42,767 nucleotides of DNA from positions 1 through 42,767 of the forward strand of contig MU864066.1 in NCBI GenBank assembly GCA_033296885.1. The letters run 5' to 3'. The notes below the pieces were generated by a model. That model saw nothing but the letters and a program-made list of their open reading frames with translations. It was not told the DNA's origin and did no database searches. Positions 24,235 to 34,865 of the stretch are shown in pieces. Position numbers and translations under genes: made by a program. How positions within the stretch are numbered: the stretch's first letter is position 1; each line of letters opens with the position of its first letter. This DNA is from Triangularia verruculosa. Taxonomy: Eukaryota > Ascomycota > Sordariomycetes > Sordariales > Podosporaceae.

Positions 24235-26097
24235 TCACGCACTGCTCTCCAGCCTCGGAATGTACACCTCCTCAATCCGCGACCTCATCACCCTCTCGGC
24301 GGACGAGGGATCCATTCCTTTCCCCTGCTCGGGACCAGCCCGCATCATCTTACCCACCAGGAACCCCAGTTTGCCCTGAGGATAAGCCTTACTCTTGCCT
24401 TGTTTAAACTTAAGGAAGTCTTGCAACACCTTCTCCTGGCTGGCGATAACCTCATCGGCGATCGAGATATACTCCGCCTCGGAAATTTCCTTGTACCACA
24501 GATCCTGGCTGTCGATCTGCTCCGTGATACCTCCAGTCACAACTGTCCCACGGAAGACGTCCCAGAGCAAGTCCTTGGCGACCTTCGCGGTGATCTTCTT
24601 TTCATGAAGATAAAACAGAATAGCAGCCAAGTCCTGCTCCGGGACCTGACTGGTGATGTCCACCACCTCGGTGGCGGTCTCGACGATGTCTTCCGCTTCA
24701 GAGAGCTTCCCCAATTCATGCAAACACCAATTGGCCGCCAGACTCGCATGCTTCTGCTCCCCGTCTTCCGCTGCCGTAACGCCCAGCATCCGTTCCAGTT
24801 CTTCCAACACGCCATAGAAATACTCTAGCCTCCCCTCCATCAGCATCAGTGCCATAGCATCTCTCTCGCTCAGGCCATACTTCCTCATCAGCACCTCCAC
24901 CTCCTCATCAGGTAACGCCTCCATTGTCCTTCCTAGTGTTTTTACTAGATCCTCACTAATAACGACCGGCCCCAAGTCTGGATCAGGCATATACCTGTAA
25001 TCCACCTCTCCCTCCTTCCCTCTCAACCTCCTCGTCTCCGTGCTCCCTAAGCTCCACCCTCTCGTCTCACCCTCAATCTTGCCCCCAGCCTCCAACACCG
25101 AAATCTGCCTGTCCCTCTCGGCAATAATCGCATCTTCTACCGCCTTAAAGCTTGACAAGTTCTTGATCTCTGTCCTCGTTCCTAGTTGCGTCTCCCCTGT
25201 TCTCTTAACCGAAACATTGACATCTGCTCTCAAACCACCTTGCTCCAGCCCCGAAGTGCACGCATCCACACTTTTAAGCAGCATCTGCACCTTCCTTACA
25301 AACGCTGCCGCTGTAGCAGGTCGGTGGATACACGGCTCAGTGATAATCTCAACCAACGGCACACCGACTCTGTTGAAGTCCAGGAAATGCGTCGAGTTTG
25401 GCTGCGCAAGAGTCTTGGCTGTATCCTGCTCCATCTGCACCTGCTTTATTCCAACCTCAACCACATCCCCATCTTCCGCCGCGATCCCATCTCTCGGTAG
25501 CAATGTAACCTTTCCAGAACGGGCAAATGGATGGTAATATTGTGTGATCTGATACCCCGAAGGCTGATCCCAGTGGAAGTAATGTTTCCTGTCAAACTTC
25601 GAGATTGGTTGGATCTGGCAGTTCAATGCCAGCGCAGCGCGGATGGCGGGGATCAGGGTCGTGGGTTGGAACAATGGCTGTGAGCCAGGGATCGCGAGAT
25701 CGAAGGGGGCGACGCGGGTATTTGGCGGAATAGCATCTTCACCACTGGACGGGGCGGAGGCGGGGGAGAAGAGCTTGCTTGGGGTATTGAGCTGGGCGTG
25801 GATCTCGATGCCGACGGTGAGGTCCCACCCTGGAACGGTTTGGTTGTCGGTTTTCTTGATCTTCTTTTTAGGGGCGCCGGCCAGTTTGGCGGCTTTGGCT
25901 TGGTCTTTGAGTTGTTTGCGGAGGGGGACGACGGCGGGCTCAGTGGATGGAGGGGTTGTCGGTGCGGTGGAAAAGGCTTGTCGAGTATGGGATATTAATG
26001 GGGATATCGGACATCGTCGTAGTTGGAGGCAGCCTCGCCGAGGTAATTGGCCGGTGAACAGGAATCGGCTCAGCTGAGCTGTTGGTATTCGCACCAT
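24235..26097 (-). CDS. gatB/PET112: Mitochondrial glutamyl-tRNA(Gln) amidotransferase subunit B
   Basis: Subunit B of the GatCAB/GatFAB amidotransferase, which converts Glu-tRNA(Gln) to Gln-tRNA(Gln) for mitochondrial translation. A single exon encodes 620 residues. I chose ATG at 26097 because MVRIPTAQLSRFLFTGQLPR is a typical mitochondrial presequence; an in-frame ATG at 26211 would add 38 residues before it. Diagnostic motifs include VGIEIHAQLNTPSKLFS, HYFHWDQPSGYQITQ, LDFNRVGVPLVEI, GGLRADVNVSV, TEIKNLSSFKAV and DYRYMPDPDLGPV. The C-terminal YqeY-type tail ends with GKLGFLVGKMM. Length and motifs match the full family, so it should be functional. Housekeeping gene, not part of any obvious cluster. 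Confidence 0.96.
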   Translation of the reverse strand: MVRIPTAQLSRFLFTGQLPRRGCLQLRRCPISPLISHTRQAFSTAPTTPPSTEPAVVPLRKQLKDQAKAAKLAGAPKKKIKKTDNQTVPGWDLTVGIEIHAQLNTPSKLFSPASAPSSGEDAIPPNTRVAPFDLAIPGSQPLFQPTTLIPAIRAALALNCQIQPISKFDRKHYFHWDQPSGYQITQYYHPFARSGKVTLLPRDGIAAEDGDVVEVGIKQVQMEQDTAKTLAQPNSTHFLDFNRVGVPLVEIITEPCIHRPATAAAFVRKVQMLLKSVDACTSGLEQGGLRADVNVSVKRTGETQLGTRTEIKNLSSFKAVEDAIIAERDRQISVLEAGGKIEGETRGWSLGSTETRRLRGKEGEVDYRYMPDPDLGPVVISEDLVKTLGRTMEALPDEEVEVLMRKYGLSERDAMALMLMEGRLEYFYGVLEELERMLGVTAAEDGEQKHASLAANWCLHELGKLSEAEDIVETATEVVDITSQVPEQDLAAILFYLHEKKITAKVAKDLLWDVFRGTVVTGGITEQIDSQDLWYKEISEAEYISIADEVIASQEKVLQDFLKFKQGKSKAYPQGKLGFLVGKMMRAGPEQGKGMDPSSAERVMRSRIEEVYIPRLESSA

Positions 26098-26428
26098 GGT
26101 TGATTGTTGACATTCGAGATTCCAATAAATATGGAGCTGGGTTGACGTTGGAGCATGTGGGTTTAGAGGTGGCCCAAGCTTCTGCACCCATGTCACACGG
26201 ACCGTTGCCAAGAGCTGTCACTCACGGTGGAGCCTCTTCGACGACGACAACAATCCTCACAATCCCAGATTCATGAGCCATGACGCGACACACTTTTCAG
26301 CTGGCAGTGGAAAGAAGCAAATGATTGAAGCCAGATAAAGGGAAAATGGGTTATCATTGGTCCCTAAAAATTATCAGGTGGTCGCGGAATACTGTTTTCT
26401 GTGTTGGTGCTGCAGAAAGAACATGGGC
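26098..26428. promoter_or_regulatory. Upstream region of GatB gene
   Basis: Non-coding stretch containing the promoter of the GatB gene on the minus strand. No specific element was recognised. Confidence 0.35.
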
Positions 26429-26553
26429 AAAAAGATGACCTCGAGGGAATCGAACCCACTACCTACAGCGAAGGGTCATGTCCGGTTCACACAATCCTTG
26501 ACTGGCCAGGTCAGGTTTCTCGCGGTTCTTTTGACCACTGCGCTATCTACACA
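26429..26553 (-). ncRNA. tRNA-like Pol III module (tRNA relic or SINE-like)
   Basis: Read on the minus strand, TAGCGCAGTGG (26535-26545) fits a tRNA A box, GGTTCGATTCCC (26445-26456) fits a B box, and TTTTT (26429-26433) would end Pol III transcription. The T-arm nearly folds (GTGGG with CCCTC, one mismatch). I could not pair the acceptor ends or find a sound anticodon arm, and the boxes are about 80 nt apart. It is therefore more likely a tRNA pseudogene, a tRNA with an unresolved intron, or a tRNA-derived SINE head than a plain tRNA. Confidence 0.35.
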
Positions 26554-27017
26554 CAGTGTGGTAACTACTTCGCTGATGGGAGGAGCCAAAGAGTGGTATA
26601 TAAGGTATGCTCCTTGACTGCTGCTTCAGCCACCCCATGCACTTATGCCTCTCGATTATCCACTCTTGGGTCACTCCCGAAATCCATGGTCGCCAATATT
26701 GGGTCTCGACAGTTATCATCGAACCAGAACTCTCCACTCCTCTTGGACCACGCAGTAAGAGATCGTCCAAATACAAAGCTTCAATGTTCCTACGGCTTGA
26801 AGGATCACTGATGCACATTAGAAATGGCTGTTGCACAGTAAGGTAGAAAAAGCATCGTTTATTACACTATATCAGACATCTTCTGGCTAGAAAGCCATAA
26901 TTAGAGGTATGTCGATCCCATGATGAGCAATGTCCAACGCTTCCAAGCAAGACTTCGTGAACCGTTTGACACCTAATTTCATATAGCAACAAAAGGCATA
27001 ATCCAGCGACTTCAAAA
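26554..27017. other. Unassigned flank of repeat block
   Basis: GC-normal sequence at the edge of the large AT-rich block. ORFs here on both strands overlap each other and resemble nothing I know. Confidence 0.35.
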
Positions 27018-27221
27018 TCAAATGCCAAGCCGAAACACCAACTTCAAAGCTCCCTGCGCCTGCTCATCCACCTTGGAGCAGATGATTCTAAAAGGAGCGG
27101 TTCTCAAAGACTTGTAAGCCACCTTTCTGCACCGCTTGATTCTCACCAACATGTCCTCTAACTGGGCTAACTCCTTACAGTAGCTATTGTACCACCAGAA
27201 TCTAGATACAATTCGCTACGT
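27018..27221 (-). pseudogene. C-terminal gene fragment, unknown
   Basis: A minus-strand frame of about 65 codons ends at TGA 27018-27020. It contains a helical, basic segment (KELAQLEDMLVRIKRCRKVA) with normal codon use, and is cut upstream by a stop just before AT-rich DNA begins. It looks like the tail of a gene whose front was lost or overrun by repeats. I do not recognise the protein. Confidence 0.35.
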
Positions 27222-27298
27222 AACTTCTCGCCGCTTTATCTATCCTAAATTAAGTAGAGCTCAGGACCGGCTCATCTTCGGCTCCGGTCTACTCACTT

Positions 27299-27422
27299 CG
27301 CTTAGGGACTACTCAGGATCTACTCACCTCGCTTAAGGTTTACTTAGGGTTTATTTACTTCGCTTATAAACTACTTAGGATCTATTTACCTCGCTTAGAG
27401 ACTACTTAGGGTTTACTTACTA
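27299..27422. repeat. 31-bp tandem repeat, four clear copies
   Basis: Four head-to-tail units of exactly 31 bases, the first three opening CGCTTA and the fourth CGCTTAGAGA, with a shared core CTACTTAGGR. Differences between units are largely C/T and G/A transitions, and the array fades into degenerate copies up to about 27500. This fits a minisatellite eroded by RIP. Confidence 0.7.
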
Positions 27423-28569
27423 TACTTAAGGCTACTCTAAGTTACTTATAATCTACTTACTTTACTAATAATTTACTTACTTACTACTAATAGTACTCTT
27501 ATAAACTTATTCTATAACGCTAATCTAAGACTCCTCTAAAAGTATTCTTTTACGAAAATTTGTATTTTAGAAGTTTAACTTTATATTTTAAATATTAAAC
27601 CTATCTTATTTACTAATTTAACCTAATATCTTTAATATTATATAAAATATATAGTTAAAACGTATTATATTTAGTTTATTCTAAAACTACTGTAAATAAT
27701 TTTCTCTATAGGCTATAACCTTAAACGTATAATATTATAAGCCGGAGATCCTTACCTTTTTAAGGTATTAGAGTAGTTCTCGGAGGTAGAAATATATATA
27801 TACTTGGAGCTGTGTTTAGAGGTCGCTCGACCCTGCAGATATTAAGGGATAAGGAGCTAGAAACGGCTCCTAGATGCAGTATACGAACCCTGTCTAAAAA
27901 TGGAGAATATTCTATACTTCTTTGGGAGCCTATATTCCTACTTTATTTATGAAAAAGTAGCGGTAGTACTACGGAAGGTCGTAGGGCAAGTATGATTTTC
28001 CGTCACTAAGTTGATTAGACAAAGCTTACATTGCTGGGAATCGGGGGAGACGGATAAAGAGTCTTTCAACGACCGTATAAATTATACTTAGCGCTAGACT
28101 TAAGCAGAGAGACCGTATATTTTATACGTCTTTTCGAGGGCGGCTATAAGGCCTTTATAGTTTATATAATCAAAATGCTTTCCGTCTACGTATCTACCTA
28201 CCTATACTATAGGAATATTGGCTGGAGTTCCGAACCTAAGTTAGCGAGAGGTATATTAATTCCTGGAAAACCATTAAATAAGTATACTATAACCCTATAA
28301 CACCGGCACAGGAGGAGGGTCGGAGGAATTTAGGAGGTTATCTCTATCCCTTTATCTTATTTACCTAAGCCGTATATCTATAAATAGCTAATATTTCTTT
28401 TAATATCTCTCTTTTCCTTATTCTCTCTTTCCTTTATTCCTCTCTTTCCCTTATTCCTCTCACTCTCTTCCATCCCCCTCCGTTCTCATCTCACATTATT
28501 ATTAAAAAACTCAGAGGAAGTTCTTATATTATTATACCTTATCCACTTACACCTTTTAGACTTTCTAAG
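27423..28569. other. AT-rich degraded repeat DNA
   Basis: AT-rich sequence with stops in all frames. A pyrimidine-rich stretch lies at about 28400-28490. No coding relic was recognised here, though the stretch may be the upstream part of the recombinase relic that follows. Confidence 0.5.
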
Positions 28570-31390
28570 TTCGCTTAAATAAACGCAGATAATAGAAAGC
28601 GCAGTAAATCTAATAAGGATAACCGAGCCAACAAAAGAGCCAGGAAAGAAGATTCCGACCAAGGTACTTAGGATCGAAGAGGGAGGAAGGGGACAGACCT
28701 AAACGACCTGATCGAGGCCGCCTTATAGGACGGGCTCTCTAAGGATAAATCTAGGATTAACGGTAACCCCGTCTATAAGAAACTTAGTACTAATTCTAAG
28801 CAAAAGTATATCTCGATAATAGATATTTAGTAAGCGTATATTACCGAGATCTATATATAGATTTAATTAAAAGTACTAACATAAATCAAGTATAAGGCGA
28901 GATTTAAAGGATTAGACCGGCGTAATATAAAAATAATAAAGCATTTCACTAAGTTAATTACACATTTAACCAAAGCGCAATTAGATAAGAATCTAAACAG
29001 GCTAACCATTAAGTCCATACGATGGAAAATACAAATATTCATATCACAATAAAAAAGAACGACAAAGAAATCTATTTCCCACACTATCCATAATACGGTA
29101 TACAATATAAGCACAATTAAAGAGCTCGTTTTCTATTTTTTTTTAACTATAATATTATTACTAATAGAATACAGTATATCAAAGACGAACTTAAATATAT
29201 AATTCCTCTATTAGTAATAGAAAAAACACAAATATACTTAACAATAGAAAATGTTGAAGTATGTGCTTTGCAGGCCTATAGGCATAAGCCTGCGTGGTGG
29301 TGGGCGCAGTACACCAAGAGTGAATTGGGCTTTGTCTGCAGCATACGACAGTGGCTTGACACTGAAGGAAGATGGATTGCAGGGACGGCGCCCTGCAATA
29401 TACAAGGTGATTACAGTAATATAAGCTTATGAGGCATTGAAAGATGTGGTGAACCAGTGTATTAATTTGACTTAATAAGTAAGAAAATATCATAGTAAAT
29501 AGTCTTAAGGGCAGGCCTCTTATAGATCTTCGGCTCCGTATTCCTCCCCTAATCTCTTCTCCGTTGCCGTGCGCTAAGTGTTTGGAACTCTGGACGCTAG
29601 CTACCCGGACTTCCAGGTTGAATCGGAGGTCTGTTCGGAGGTCTAAAAGCTTATTATAATTGCTACGGTAGAGCGTTAGTAAGTACTGTGATTCTAAGCC
29701 ATTAGTTGTTATAAGCCTCATAGGTTATAGGCTTAGATACACTGTAAAGTCCACAAATAAGTGCTGTACTTTAACAGAAAATTATATAACTATAGAAGAG
29801 CATCTCTAATTATTTAACCACTATAATTATATATACGAAGGGAGCTGGGTAGATCAAAGTACCCTATTAAAGTTGTATACTTACACTAATGCAAGGTTAT
29901 AGGAAATATGCAAAGCGATGTATAAAGTCGGTATATTTATAAAAAGAAGAGATAGGATCTATACTAACCTCTTATAACTAGGACCTTCTTTATATAGTTA
30001 TATAATAAAATAAGGAACCTAAGATTAAGATAGGGTTTAAGAAGGATTTTACTAAAGGTATATAAGATACACTAAAGTAGTAAGTTATAAGATTTTATTA
30101 TTTTTCTTATATTTAGTAAATTACTAATAATTCTTGGATTTATATAAACCGAAACATCCTTTATATAAGAGACTAAGACCTACCCCTCCACTTTTCGTAA
30201 ATAGTCTCTTATTTCTACTTGCAATTATAATTTCAGCGGGTACTTTTAGGGACTATAATATTATCTATAATATCCTTAATACGAGGCCGAACCTTCGTAG
30301 TAATTTCCGGATTATAGAGTGGTAGAACGAGGTTTTAGACGATTTAGTTTTTCTGAAGATATCTGTAAATAGACTAACTTAGGAGATTAAAAGCCTAATT
30401 ACGTAGGGTACCTAATGTTCCGTATAGGTAGTACGGTCGGGATTTATAGATGGGGTAGGACTATATACCCCCCGAAAAGAATTACTTATTAAAGTAAACG
30501 GTAAGGAACTTTCTCTTAAAGTCTATAATATATTAAATTAATTTACGATAGATAGCGGTTATTTGTTTAGTTAGGTAATAAAGTTTGTTAGGTATAAAAA
30601 CTTAAAGACTTTTATTAATTACTATTTAAACGATATAAGTAATATAGACGAGGCGGCGGCACTTTTTAACTTAGAACCGAGGCGAAATTTTATAGAAGAC
30701 TTCCGTTTTACGTTTATAAGAAAAATCTTAGATATTCTATTCTCGCTCCCTTCTAAGGACTTCGAAGAATTAAAATGCCGTAAGGACTATATTAAGCTTT
30801 ATAAGTAAGTTAATAATCTATTTATTTAGATTAACGCTACTTCGACCGATAGGCGTAAAGAATTTTAAATACAACGGCGCTAACTTTACGATTTACGTTA
30901 ACGGTTAAATGACGAAGAGTTAGAAAAAATCCGGAGATTTTAAAGGTAAGCTAAAGGTAAGGTACCTAAGAAGGGTAAATAGTACTATAGTTATTTTAAC
31001 CGCGTTATCCGCCGTATAGTACCTAAGCGGGATAATTTTACTTGTATTTTACTGTTCGCCGTTCTACTATAGAGTTAAAAAGGTATTTTTACGATAAAGA
31101 ACTTTATTACTTTTCGAATAAACGACTTCTGTATTACGTACTAGGAAGTATTACGACCTATAGATAGCCATTGTCCAGTTTTTTCTTATACTCGAGATAT
31201 TATAAAGGAAGAAAAACTTATCCTAGATATAATAGAGCCATTGTAACCGTTAATAACTATATTAACTTCCCTATTAAAAATAGATAGAAATATATATTCT
31301 ATTATTTCGAAAGCTATTATAAAGCTGAATTTAATTTTATAGAATTCTATTTCTACTATAGTAAGTAAGTAACCGCTAAAAGGATTAGGA
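28570..31390 (+). pseudogene. DUF3435/FluG-type recombinase relic
   Basis: Plus-strand relic of a large fungal DUF3435-type protein, with many in-frame TAG/TAA stops. Readable blocks in order: a basic start (RKRSKSNKDNRANKRARK, about 28600), HPLYKRLRPTPPLFVNSLLF and FLLAIIISAGTFRDYN (about 30150-30260), NYYLNDISNIDEAAALF (about 30620-30665), RKILDILFSLPSKDFEELK, and LNDEELEKIRRF followed by a Cys/His region (HCPVFSYTRD, about 31170). DUF3435 includes the tyrosine recombinases of Starship and Crypton elements, but also relatives of unclear mobility; which branch this is cannot be told. The solo LTR at 29252-29776 interrupts it. TAG/TAA in place of likely CAG/CAA or TGG codons fits RIP. Confidence 0.6.
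29252..29776 (-). mobile_element. Solo LTR (525 bp) with 5-bp target duplication
   Basis: The element reads TGTTAAAG...CTTCAACA on the minus strand (TG...CA ends as in Ty1/copia-type LTRs). It is flanked on both sides by GAAAA (29247-29251 and 29777-29781), a direct 5-bp target duplication. No internal coding region is attached, so it is a solo LTR left by LTR-LTR recombination. Compared with the copies at 1-95 and 31394-32016 it carries many transitions, consistent with RIP. It lies inside the DUF3435 relic. Confidence 0.85.
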
Positions 31391-31393
31391 AAA

Positions 31394-32016
31394 TGTTAAA
31401 GTACAGCACTTATTTGTGGACTTTACAGTGTATCTAGGCCTGTAACCTACAAGGCCTACAACAACCAATGGCTTGGAATCACATGCTCACCAACGCTCTA
31501 CCGTGGCGATCATATAAGCTTTCAGACCTCCGAACGGACCTCCGAGATCTGTATAGCTAGCGTCCGGAGTTCCAGATACTTAGCGTACGGCAACGGAGAA
31601 GAGATTGGGGGAGGAATACGGAGCCGAAGATCTATAAGAGGCTTGCCCTCAGGACTATTTACTGTGATGTTTTCTTGCCTATTAAGTCAATTCAATATAC
31701 TGGTTTACCACATCTTTCAGTGCCTCACAAGCCTGTATTACTGTAATCACCTTATATATTGTAGGGCGCCGCCCCTGTGATTGATCTTCCTTCAGTGCCT
31801 AGCCACTGTCGTAGGCTGCAGATATAGCCTCCTTTATTTTAAGTACACTGCGCCAATCTTCGGTTCCCAGCGCAGGTCTACATCATACAGACCTGCGAGA
31901 CACCATATCTTCGGTTCCCAGCGCAGGTCTACATCATACAGACCTGCGAGACACCATATCTTCGGTCCCCAGCGCAGGCTTACATTATATAGGCCTGCGA
32001 GACACCTATTTCAACA
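31394..32016 (+). mobile_element. LTR, second copy (623 bp), unmutated 5' end
   Basis: The element reads TGTTAAAG...TTTCAACA on the plus strand, inverted relative to the copy at 29252. Its first 95 bases equal those of the copy at the window start. The left flank is GAAAA and the right flank CTATA, so no target duplication is seen and one side may be rearranged. It is about 98 bases longer than the 29252 copy because it holds three units of a 51-bp hairpin repeat rather than about one. No attached gag-pol was found. Confidence 0.8.
31856..32008 (+). repeat. Three 51-bp units, each with a hairpin
   Basis: Units at 31856-31906, 31907-31957 and 31958-32008. Units 1 and 2 are identical by eye and unit 3 differs mainly by transitions. 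Each holds a 9-bp palindrome, CGCAGGTCT with AGACCTGCG, around a 9-base loop; unit 3 keeps pairing through CGCAGGCTT and AGGCCTGCG with one wobble. The array sits at the 3' end of the LTR. Confidence 0.8.
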
Positions 32017-32029
32017 CTATATTTAGGAT

Positions 32030-33560
32030 TTCGTTTTAGGCGCTCTTTAACATCTAAATAACCGAGATCGTATTCCCAATATCCCGGATAGCTTTTATAG
32101 CGTCGTACGCTTCGTAAATATATTACTATCTTAATTATTAATGTAGCTTCTTTAATATTAATATAACCGTTTTATTATTTATAACGAAGACAATCCTATA
32201 ATACCAGATTTTCTATAATAATCTTAATATATATCCGACTACCGTAAGTACTATTAAGTACGGGTTCTGTTCCGTCCGGGGCCTTAATATTATATTAAAG
32301 GTTTCGTTCCTTAAGCTACTATATATCGATAGCGGAATACGGATGACCCCTCCTATCCCTACTATATTATTTCGCCCAGAGCTATTTACAACGATCCGTA
32401 CCGCCTACTTATTCTCCATCTATATCGTAATAGTTCTATTTACCGTAGTATTTACTCTCTCCTCTTATAATATTAACACGAACGGATTAACCGTTTCGAA
32501 GTTCTTTAAAGGTTCGTCCTTAAGCACAAATGCCACTTAATAGAAAAGCAAACGGTAAGATCTCCTGAACTTTTATATTCGGAAAGTAGCGTTACAAAGT
32601 AGATTAGTATCCGGTAGGGTATAGATATTAATCCACATCTTAATTACCCTTTTCCAGAATCTATCTTAAGCCAAGGGGATATAGGCTTCTACTTCCGCTA
32701 TACTTATTACTATAATGCGGAATATTCCTACGATCGCTTATACCCCAATCCTCTATACTCTATTAATAACCGGCGCGGTTTACTAATTACACTAATATAT
32801 CTAAACATTAGAGGTATAATCCACTACTAACGTAACTATAAACGTAAACAACTACCGGGCCGTACGCAAAAATAGACCTCTAAAATACTTCAGCTCCATC
32901 GCTACCTTAAGCCCTTTAAAAACTACCTTCGCAATATATTCCCTATACTTAAGCTTAGTATCTATAATCACCCTAAGGACCTTAACGTAACTCTTCGGTT
33001 TAATACTTTAACCTTTAATTATAAAGGGCTCCGAATCAACCTTATAAACCTTACGGGTAAAGTAAATAACTACCGTCTTTTCTACTTTAAATATCGCTCC
33101 GCTTCTCCTCTTCCAATATAACGCATCATTAATAATCGCTTCGATACCGTTACGGATACTCCGCGCCGTTAAACCTATAACCCAGGCTATAAAATCATCA
33201 ATAAAGGCCATTGCACCCCCGTTACTATTAATCTTCCGCTATATTAAGTCTACATTAAAGAAGAGGAACAGGATAGGTAAGAGCGGAGAGCCTTAGGGCA
33301 GGCCTACCTATAACAAATATCGCACTTCCGCGGTATACCCGTTCATTTAGATCGAGGCTGTACGTTCGGAACAGAAGGCTTCCGTCCACCTACATAGCTA
33401 TTCTGGTATGCCGCGTGCTCTCAGCCTCTGGACTAGCCGTTCTTTGCATACTCCATTGTAAGCTACCTAAGATAAGGGCCTGGGCTGTGCCGCAGTAACG
33501 AGCCAAGTCCAGTATAAACGCGCACGGACATCCAAGCGTGATCTAGTTGTTCAGCTGAAT
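32030..33560 (-). pseudogene. LINE reverse-transcriptase relic (Tad-like)
   Basis: On the minus strand, GSPLLPILFLFFNVDL (about 33250-33310) and AFIDDFIAW (about 33180-33210) are the GSPLSPILF and Y/FxDD motifs of non-LTR reverse transcriptase. They are followed by ERRSG-like and FTRK segments. Upstream (about 33380-33550) the frame reads RARGIPE and RWTEAFCSERTASI, the finger/palm region. Downstream to about 32030 it continues through motif-like stretches with stops. Stops and transitions make it inactive. Clade assignment to Tad/I-like fungal LINEs is by memory of these motifs. Confidence 0.7.
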
Positions 33561-34865
33561 CCTCAGTAAAACGTATTCCTTACGATGGTATATAGATAAT
33601 TATGATTTCGGCTTTAAAGATCGGAGTAGTAAGTGTCTAGATATATAAAAAGCTATGCTTTATAATCATTCCGCTTAAGAGCCTGAAAATACGAGTTCGA
33701 TATACCGAAGTACCTATATTTTTTACCGCCCGTTTTATTTTCGATTTTTATTTTCTGTCGGCGCTTAATGCTTCAGGTTCATTAGAAGACTGAGGGGTGT
33801 GAATATAAAAGATAGGAAGAGAAATCTTCCTCAGTTTTTGGCAGTATGTCTTCCGAAATCTGCATTGGATTTCCCTGGAAATGACAGTCTGGGTGCTTGT
33901 AATTCTGCAACGCAGCCTAATATACTTTTCGCATGGATCTTCACAACTGGTGAACCGCCGCTGTGACCGCCATCAGATGCAAAACCTGGCTGCGACTTCG
34001 ACAATACACCGGCCAAGGGGCCATTTCCTGTCAACACTCTGTCCAATCCGTTATGCTTCGCTAGCCATTTTCATTGCCAACCCAATAATTTGTCGGTCGT
34101 CAGATGAGGCGAAAGGCCAACTCAAGGTGGTCAAGTTGAGAAAGAACGGCAGAATGTCACAAGGTATACGCACGTATTGCACACATAATACACATTTCAG
34201 GCAAGTGAGTGTTGTCAAAGGATTCCTTCTTGTGTTCGTATCTTGCCCCGAGGCGGTGGATATCACATACTCGAGTGCTCAACCATTCCCAATGTCCCTC
34301 GATAACAGCCACGACAATATTGACGATAGAGAGCAGAAATAGGGACACAAGGAGTGCCATGACACCCTCCACATAACCTTGCAACACCCCAAACTACTTC
34401 AAAATAACAAACGGAGCTTTTGGAAAACAGCTAGCTACCAGGTACCGCTCTACTGTTAAATCTTCAAGAGTCTCTTCGTAAGTTCAACATATCAGCATGG
34501 TTGAACCAAAAGACGAAGACCTCGGATTTGCTGTTGAGAAATCTAACCGGATATTTACCTTCTCTGCTTGAAGTTGAAACAGGCCAATGTGTTGCTTCCA
34601 ATGACTGTCAGTGGTATGTCATCGGATACTTGCCTAATCGGGCGACTGCATGATCCACTTTACCCCCGCCACAGCGTCCGGCTAACCAGAAGCGGAAGGC
34701 ACTCGGTTTGTCATCAGATATTTTCCCTTCGCGGTCTTAAGCTCTCTCTGTGCTTCCCACTCTTTACATCAGCCCAGCTGCGGCGCTTCACGATCAGCAT
34801 TCTGGAACTGAAAGTCAATCCATACACTCACTTTTCTTCCATCTATATCAACATTATGCAGTAAA
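33561..34865. other. Unassigned sequence, possible decayed gene on minus strand
   Basis: AT content falls from about 33800. Minus-strand frames at 33831-34046 and 34157-34387 show protein-like composition (one contains a hydrophobic run ALLVSLFLLSIVNIVVAV) but no start-to-stop gene could be assembled and no family was recognised. The right end is the promoter of the bZIP gene at 34866. Confidence 0.3.

Noticed and set aside
26401..26811. 136-residue plus-strand ORF
   Set aside because: It runs through the Pol III-like module on the other strand and has no protein features.
27299..27422. CRISPR-like array
   Set aside because: Units are head-to-tail with no spacers, in a eukaryotic repeat region.
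33831..34387. Minus-strand gene with a membrane helix
   Set aside because: Frames could not be joined by credible splice sites and no start was convincing; kept only as an unassigned region.
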